NCBI RefSeq assembly: GCF_029168945.1
Contig: NC_083603.1
Span: 39,928,396-39,992,395, forward strand
Length of the DNA: 64,000 nt
Direction: 5' to 3'
Origin: Cannabis sativa
Lineage: Eukaryota > Streptophyta > Magnoliopsida > Rosales > Cannabaceae
Both the position numbers and the translations under genes were made by a program. The notes beneath the pieces are model-generated. The model worked only from the letters and a program-made list of their open reading frames with translations. It made no database searches and was not told the DNA's origin. This document shows, one piece after another, positions 58,494 to 64,000 of this stretch (position 1 is its first letter; each line of letters starts with the position of its first letter).

Positions 58494-61400
58494 GGACCGG
58501 GACGTAGTACTCAACCCAGACCTGAACTTGAACCTAGAACCCAGCTCGTGACCCGGCACAAGAAATTGAACCAAACTGCGACTCGAGTTTGGGATCCGAA
58601 TCTGGACCCACGGCTTGGACAAAACCCGTAGTCGGTGTCTGAATTTAGGACCCAGCCCTGGGCCCGAACCCTGACAAGGACCCAAACCCACACCCAGACC
58701 TGAACCTAGTCCCAAACCCAAAAGTGGACCGGGTCCCGTACCCTATGACCCGAAATTGGAACCAAAACCAGAAGTTGACCGAGACTGGAACTAGGACTTG
58801 GACTTGGAATGATAACTTAAATTGGACCTAGATCCAGAAGCGTAACCGGACCCAAACCTAGACTCCAAATTAGACCTACACCCGAATTGGGAGCCGGACC
58901 CGGATCCCAACCCAAAACTTGACTCGGGACCCGAACCGGAACTGAAACTCAGACCAAAACATGGAACTATACTAGGGACACAAAACTAGGGTCGGGACCT
59001 AGAACCGCACCTCAGTCTCGATCCCAAACCCAAACCCAGAACCAGACCGAGACCCGTGACAGTGATCTAGATCTTAACTCGGGATTCGGGTAACAGGGTC
59101 TGGAACAGACCAGTAGTCGGTCTCTAGATCTAGGACTCAGACTAGGACCAGAACCCAGACGAAGAACCAAACTCGAACGCAGACCTAGACCTGGGACCCA
59201 AAATTAGAACCTGAATAAGAATCGCCGAACCACGACCCTAGAACAAGACTAGGACCGTGACCAGGACAAAGACCTAGAATCGAACACAGACCTAGCCTCA
59301 GACCCAAATTGAGACTAGAACTCGGGCCCGGACACGGTCGTGTACCCAGAACGGAATTGAGACCGGGACCTGGACCTAAATCTGGCACGCGATCCCAAAC
59401 ACAAACTTGGACCTAGATAGGGATCCGGATACGAACCTTGACTAGGACCCAGACCCAAACTGGGATCGAAATGCTGGACCAGATGTGGATAGCGATCTTG
59501 ACCCAGACCCAAACTTGGACCCGCACTCGGGACCCGAAACTGGACCTGGACCCAAACCTAGACCCAGATCGGGGTCCAAACCTGGACACAAACCCGGACA
59601 TAGACTCGGACCCGAACTCAAACCCACACCTAGAATTAGACCCAAAGCTACACACGGACCCGGACCAAAACTCGAACCAAGACCAAGATCACAACCAAGG
59701 ACATAGACACAAAACTGAATCCAGACTCAGATTGGGATTGGAACTTGGGACTCGGACCCAACCTAGACCAAGACCCAGGACGCGAACCCACACTTGGAGC
59801 CTGATCTGGACGTAGACTGAAATCCATACCCGAACCCAAAATTTAGACCAGGACTCGAACTCCACCCCGAACTCAAACCCAAACTCAAACTAAGAATCGC
59901 AAATGGAACTACAACCGAGCGAGGACTAGGACCACGACAGGGACCTAAACCGAAACTCGAACCCAGATCAAAACCCAGACAAAGATCTAAACCCGAACAA
60001 GAACTCAGACCAAAACATGGAACTATACTAGGGACACAGAACTAGGGTCGGGACCTAGAACCGCTCCTCAGTCTCGATCCCAAACCCAAACTCAGAAATG
60101 GGACCTGAGAACTGAACCAAAACTAGACCGAGACCCGTGACAGTGATCTAGATCTTAACTCGGGATTCGGGTAACAGGGTCTGGAACAGACCAGTAGTCG
60201 GTGTCTAGATCTAGGACTCAGACTAGGACCAGAACCCAGACGAAGAACCAAACCCGAACCCAGACCTAGACCTGGGACCCAAAATTAGAACATGAAGAAG
60301 AATCGCCAAACCAAGACCATAGAAAAAGACTAGGACCTTGACCAGGACCCGGACCAAGACCTAGAACCGAACACAGAGCTAGCCTCAGACCCAAACGGAG
60401 ACTTGAATTCGGGCCCGGACACGGTCGTGTACCAAGAACGAAACTGAGACCCGGACCTTGACCTAAATCTGGCACCTGATACCAAACACAGACTTGGACC
60501 TAGATAGGGATCCGGATACGAACCTTGACTAGGACAAAGACCCAGACTGGGATCGAAATGCTGGACCAAATGTGGACCGAGATCTTGACCCAGACCCAAA
60601 CTTGAACCCGCACTCGGGACCTGAACTTGGACCTAGACCCGAACCTAGACCCTGATCGAGGTCTAGACCTGGACACAAACTCGGACACAGGCTCGGACCC
60701 GAACTCAAACCCACACCTAGAATCAGACCCAAAGCTAGAATCAGACTCGAAAAAAAACTCAAACCCAGACCAGGATCAGAACCAAGGACTTAGACCCAGA
60801 ATTTAATCCAGACTCATATCGGGATAGGAACTTGGGACTCGGACCCAACCTTGACAAGGACCCACGACACGAACCCACACCCGGAGCCTTATCTGGACGT
60901 AGATTGAAATCCAGACCCGAACCCAAAATTTAGACCACGACTCGAACTCTGACACGAACTCAAACCCAAACTCGAACTTAGAATCGCAAATGGAACTACA
61001 ACCGAACTAGGACTACAAACTTGGGACTCACACCAAACCTAGATCAAGCCCAAGGAGGCAAACCCACACAATAACTTTGACTTGGACCCAGAATCAGGAT
61101 AGGGACCTAGGAAACAGAACTACGATAGGGACCTAGTACCTGACCAGACCCGAACTTGAACCTAGGACCTAGCTCGTGACCCGGCACCAGAAATGGAACT
61201 CGGGCCTGGACACGGTCGTGGACCCAGACCGGAACGGAGACCCAGACATGGAACTAAATTAGGGACCCGATCCCAAACACATACTTGGACCTAGATAGGG
61301 ATCCGGATACGAACATGGACTCGGACTAAAACCCAGACTGGGATCAAAATGCTGGACCTAGATTTGGATCGAGATACTGACCCACACCCAAACTTGGACC

Positions 61401-62161
61401 CGCACTAGGGACCCCAACTTGGAACTGGACTCGAACCTAGACCCAGATCAGGGTCCAGACCTGCACACAAACCCGGACATAGACTCAGACCCGAACTCAA
61501 ACGCACAACTAAAATCAGACCCAAAGCTAGACCCAGACCCAGACCAAAACTCAAACCCAAACGAGGATCAGAACCAAGGACTTAGACCCATAACTGAATC
61601 TAGACTTAGATCGGGATTGGAACGTGGGACTCGCACCCAACCTAGACAAAGACCGAGGATGCGAACCCACACCCGGAGCCTGATCTGGACCTAGAGTGAA
61701 ATCCGGACCGGAACCCAAACTCAGACCAAGACTCAAACTCTGACCCGAACTCAAACCCAAACTCGAACTCAGAATCGCAAATGGAACTAGAACCGAACTA
61801 GGACTAGGACCAGGACCAGGACCTAAACCCAAACCCGAACCTAGATCAAAACCCAGACAGAGACCGAAACCCGAACCGAGACTAGGACTCGAACCCGAAC
61901 CTAGACCGGGATCCAAACCCACACAGTAACTGGGACCTTGACCCAGAATAAGGATACAGACTTGGGAAACAGAACTAGGACTGGGACCTAGTACCCGACA
62001 CAGACCCAAACTTGAACCTAGGACCCAGCTCGTGACCCAGCACCAGAAATGAAACCAGACTGGGACTCGAGATTGGGATCCGAATCTGGACCCAGGGCTT
62101 GGACAAAACCCGTAGTCGGTGTCTGGATTTGGGACCCAGCCCTGGACCCAAACCCTGACAA
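58494..62161 (-). repeat. Satellite block S8, C-rich on top
   Basis: Landmarks at 59461, 60548 and 61339 (1087 and 791 bp); the gap from 57061 to 59461 without the MITE is 1605 bp. Short monomers near 60000 and 61000-61200 arise from internal deletions, e.g. around 61015-61070 where phrases from distant parts of the monomer abut. The block ends abruptly at the CACTA-like terminus. Confidence 0.88.
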
Positions 62162-62705
62162 CACTACTACAAAAAGGAGTATTTTCGTCAGTTTTTTAGT
62201 GACATATAGTGATTTTGCGTCGGTCTACAAAACCGACGTATAAACCGTAGACGCAAATAGTATTTTATAGCGTCAGTTTGGAATTGACACAAAATATTTA
62301 TACCGTCGGTTCTTAAATGACGCATAACTTGTTGCAAAATATTTTTTTTCACCTATTGCGTTAGTTATAAAATGAAGCAAAGGTGTAGGTAAGGTAAAAT
62401 TGCAAATTTCCATACAACTTTTTTCTACCTGTATTTTCAGATTTTATAATCATTAACTATAAAAGTAACTGTAACTAAATACATAATCTAAAAAAAGTTA
62501 AAAAAAATTATAATTCAATGAGGCATGTAATCACTAAATAAGTTAGAAAAATTATCTGCAAAAAATTAACCAGCTAAACTTTACATTAATACATAAAGTT
62601 ATACAGTAACTTGATTACACAAAGGTATTGTCATAATTAAAATGTTAATTCTAAGATAATAAACCTACATAACAAAGTGTCAACCAAAGTTAGTCTAAGA
62701 TAACC
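62162..62705 (+). mobile_element. Truncated CACTA (EnSpm-type) transposon end
   Basis: Begins CACTACTACAAAAA at 62162, the typical CACTA terminus, followed by subterminal repeats of GCGTCGGT/ACCGACG type, including a small inverted pair at 62218-62224 and 62232-62238, and further GCGTCAGTTT and CCGTCGGTT units to about 62330. The rest is AT-rich without an ORF. The right side lacks the expected TAGTG end, so the element is broken where satellite resumes at about 62700-62710. Confidence 0.75.
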
Positions 62706-64000
62706 TAGACCTAGTTCTGTGTCCCTTGTCTGGTTCCATGTTTGGGTCTTGATCCCAATCTCGGGTCCTAGTCTGGTTCCATTTCTTGTGCCAGGTGACG
62801 AGCTGGGTCCTAGGTTCATGTTCGGGTTTGGGTCGAGTTCGAGTCTTAGTCTCGGTTCGGGTTTAGGTCTTTGTTTGGGTTTTGATCTGGGTTCGGTTTT
62901 GGGTTTCGGTCCTGGTCCTAGTCCTAGTTCGGTTCTAGTTCCATTTGCCATTCTTAGTTCGAGTTTGGGGCTGAGTTCAGATCGGAGTTCGAGTCCTGGT
63001 CTAAATTTGGGTTCGGGTCTGGATTTCAGTCTAGGTCCAAATCAGGCTCCGGATGTGGGTTCGCATCCTGGGTCTTTGTCTAGGTTTGGTCTCAGTCCCA
63101 AGTTCCAATCCCGATCTGAGTCTGGATTCAGTTCTAGGTCTAAGTCCTTAGGTCTTATCCTGGTCTGTGTTCGAGTTTGGGTCTGGGTCTGGGTCTAGCT
63201 TTGGCTCTGATTCTAGGTGTTGGTTAGAGTTCGGGTCAAAGTCTGTGTCCTTGTTTGTGTCTAGGTCTGGACCCCGATCTATGTCTAGGTTCGAGTCCAG
63301 GTCCAAGTTCAGGTCCCGAGTGCGTGTCCAAGTTTGGGTCTTGATAGGATCTCGGTCCAGATCTAGGTCCACCATTTCGATCCCGGTTTGGGTCTTGGTC
63401 CGAGTCCAAGTTCATATCCGGATCCCTATCTATGTCCAAGTCTTTGTTGGAGATCGGGTCCCAGATTTAGATCAAAGTCTGGGTCTCAGTTTCGGTCTGG
63501 GTACACGACCTTGTTGGGCCAGAGTTCCAGTCTAAGTTTGGGTCTGAGGCTAGGTCTGTGTTGGGTTCTAGGTCTGGGTTCGGGTCCTGGTCACGGTCCT
63601 TGTCTTGTTCTAGGGTCCTGGATCTTCGATCCTTGTTCAGGCTCTAATTTTGGGTCCCAGGTCTAGGTCTGGGTTCGGGTTTGGTTCTTCGCCTAGGTTC
63701 TAGTCCTAGTCTGAGTCCCAAATCTAGACACCGACTACTGGTCTGTTCCAGGTTTGTGTCTAGGTCTGGACCCCGATCTGGGTCTAGGTTCGGGTCCACG
63801 TCCAAGTTTGGGTCCTGAGTGCGGGTTCAAGTTTGGGTCTGGTCCAGTAGTAGGGCCAGCATTTCGATCCAAGTCTGGGTCTTGGTCCGAGTCAAGGTAT
63901 GTATCTGGATCCCTATCTAGGTCGAAGTCTTTGTTTGGTATCGGGTCCCAGATTTAGGTGCAGGTCTGGGTCTCAATTTCAGTCTGGGTACATGATCGTG
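62706..64000 (+). repeat. Satellite block S9, G-rich on top again
   Basis: Orientation is opposite to block S8. 62710-63210 is the close relative of 17301-17801 with the same two internal deletions. From 63211 the usual monomer continues to the window edge, with another internal rearrangement near 63750, where the phrase after CTGTTCCAGG jumps to a distant part of the monomer. No gene. Confidence 0.88.

Noticed and set aside
62162..62705. Complete CACTA MITE
   Set aside because: No TAGTG right end and no 3-bp duplication could be found, so only one end is supported.

Overview
The window is repeat-dense plant nuclear DNA and shows no ordinary host gene. The plant assignment rests on Tat-lineage Ty3/gypsy retrotransposons (dual RNase H, antisense gene), hAT-type MITEs with 8-bp target duplications, a CACTA-type terminus and long solo LTRs. 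A flowering plant, probably a eudicot, is likely; I cannot name the species. About half of the window is one satellite built from a degenerate six-base unit (about GGTYYD on the G-rich strand). That unit is organised into longer monomers of roughly 1.5-1.65 kb, recognised by landmark phrases recurring in fixed order. Because six bases equal two codons, the array is open in most frames and gives many dipeptide-like ORFs (GLGPGL, SRSGSR, VRVQV, DPDPNL); none is a gene.

Layout. 1-4255: satellite, G-rich strand on top, interrupted by a hAT-type MITE (334-929). 4256-16864: a complete Tat-lineage retrotransposon (element 1) with identical 781-bp LTRs and GGGAT target duplication. 16865-17801: satellite, G-rich. 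At about 17801/17802 the satellite flips to C-rich on top and stays so to 62161. This inverted block holds a truncated LTR (19727-21404), a related solo LTR with CTTGG duplication (27036-28925), a second Tat element (element 2, 32471-44791; GGAAC duplication; five differences between LTRs) and two sister MITEs at the same place in the satellite monomer (52795-53559 and 57707-58493). 62162-62705 is a truncated CACTA-like end; after it the satellite is G-rich again.

Each Tat element carries sense gag-pol (gag, protease, RT, RNase H, second RNase H, integrase with GPY-like tail). On the opposite strand, downstream of pol, lies a large gene whose N-terminal half resembles the 'putative gypsy type transposon' family (Transposase_28 type), with a C-terminal coiled coil. 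Comparing the copies shows this antisense gene to be spliced. Two coding introns are 80 and 95 bp in element 1, where splicing is needed to keep frame, and 78 and 93 bp in element 2, where they happen to be open. A 5'-leader intron and a TATA box on the minus strand are present in both copies. The two elements are damaged in different places: element 1 has a patch of indels in integrase and one frameshift in the antisense gene; element 2 has an in-frame TGA in gag.

The most interesting points are the independently promoted, spliced antisense gene; the hexamer-based 1.6-kb satellite with its inverted 44-kb block and shared-deletion copies at both ends; the MITE pair showing that the array grew by multi-kilobase duplication; and a 36-bp hairpin repeat present nine times in element 1 but once in element 2.
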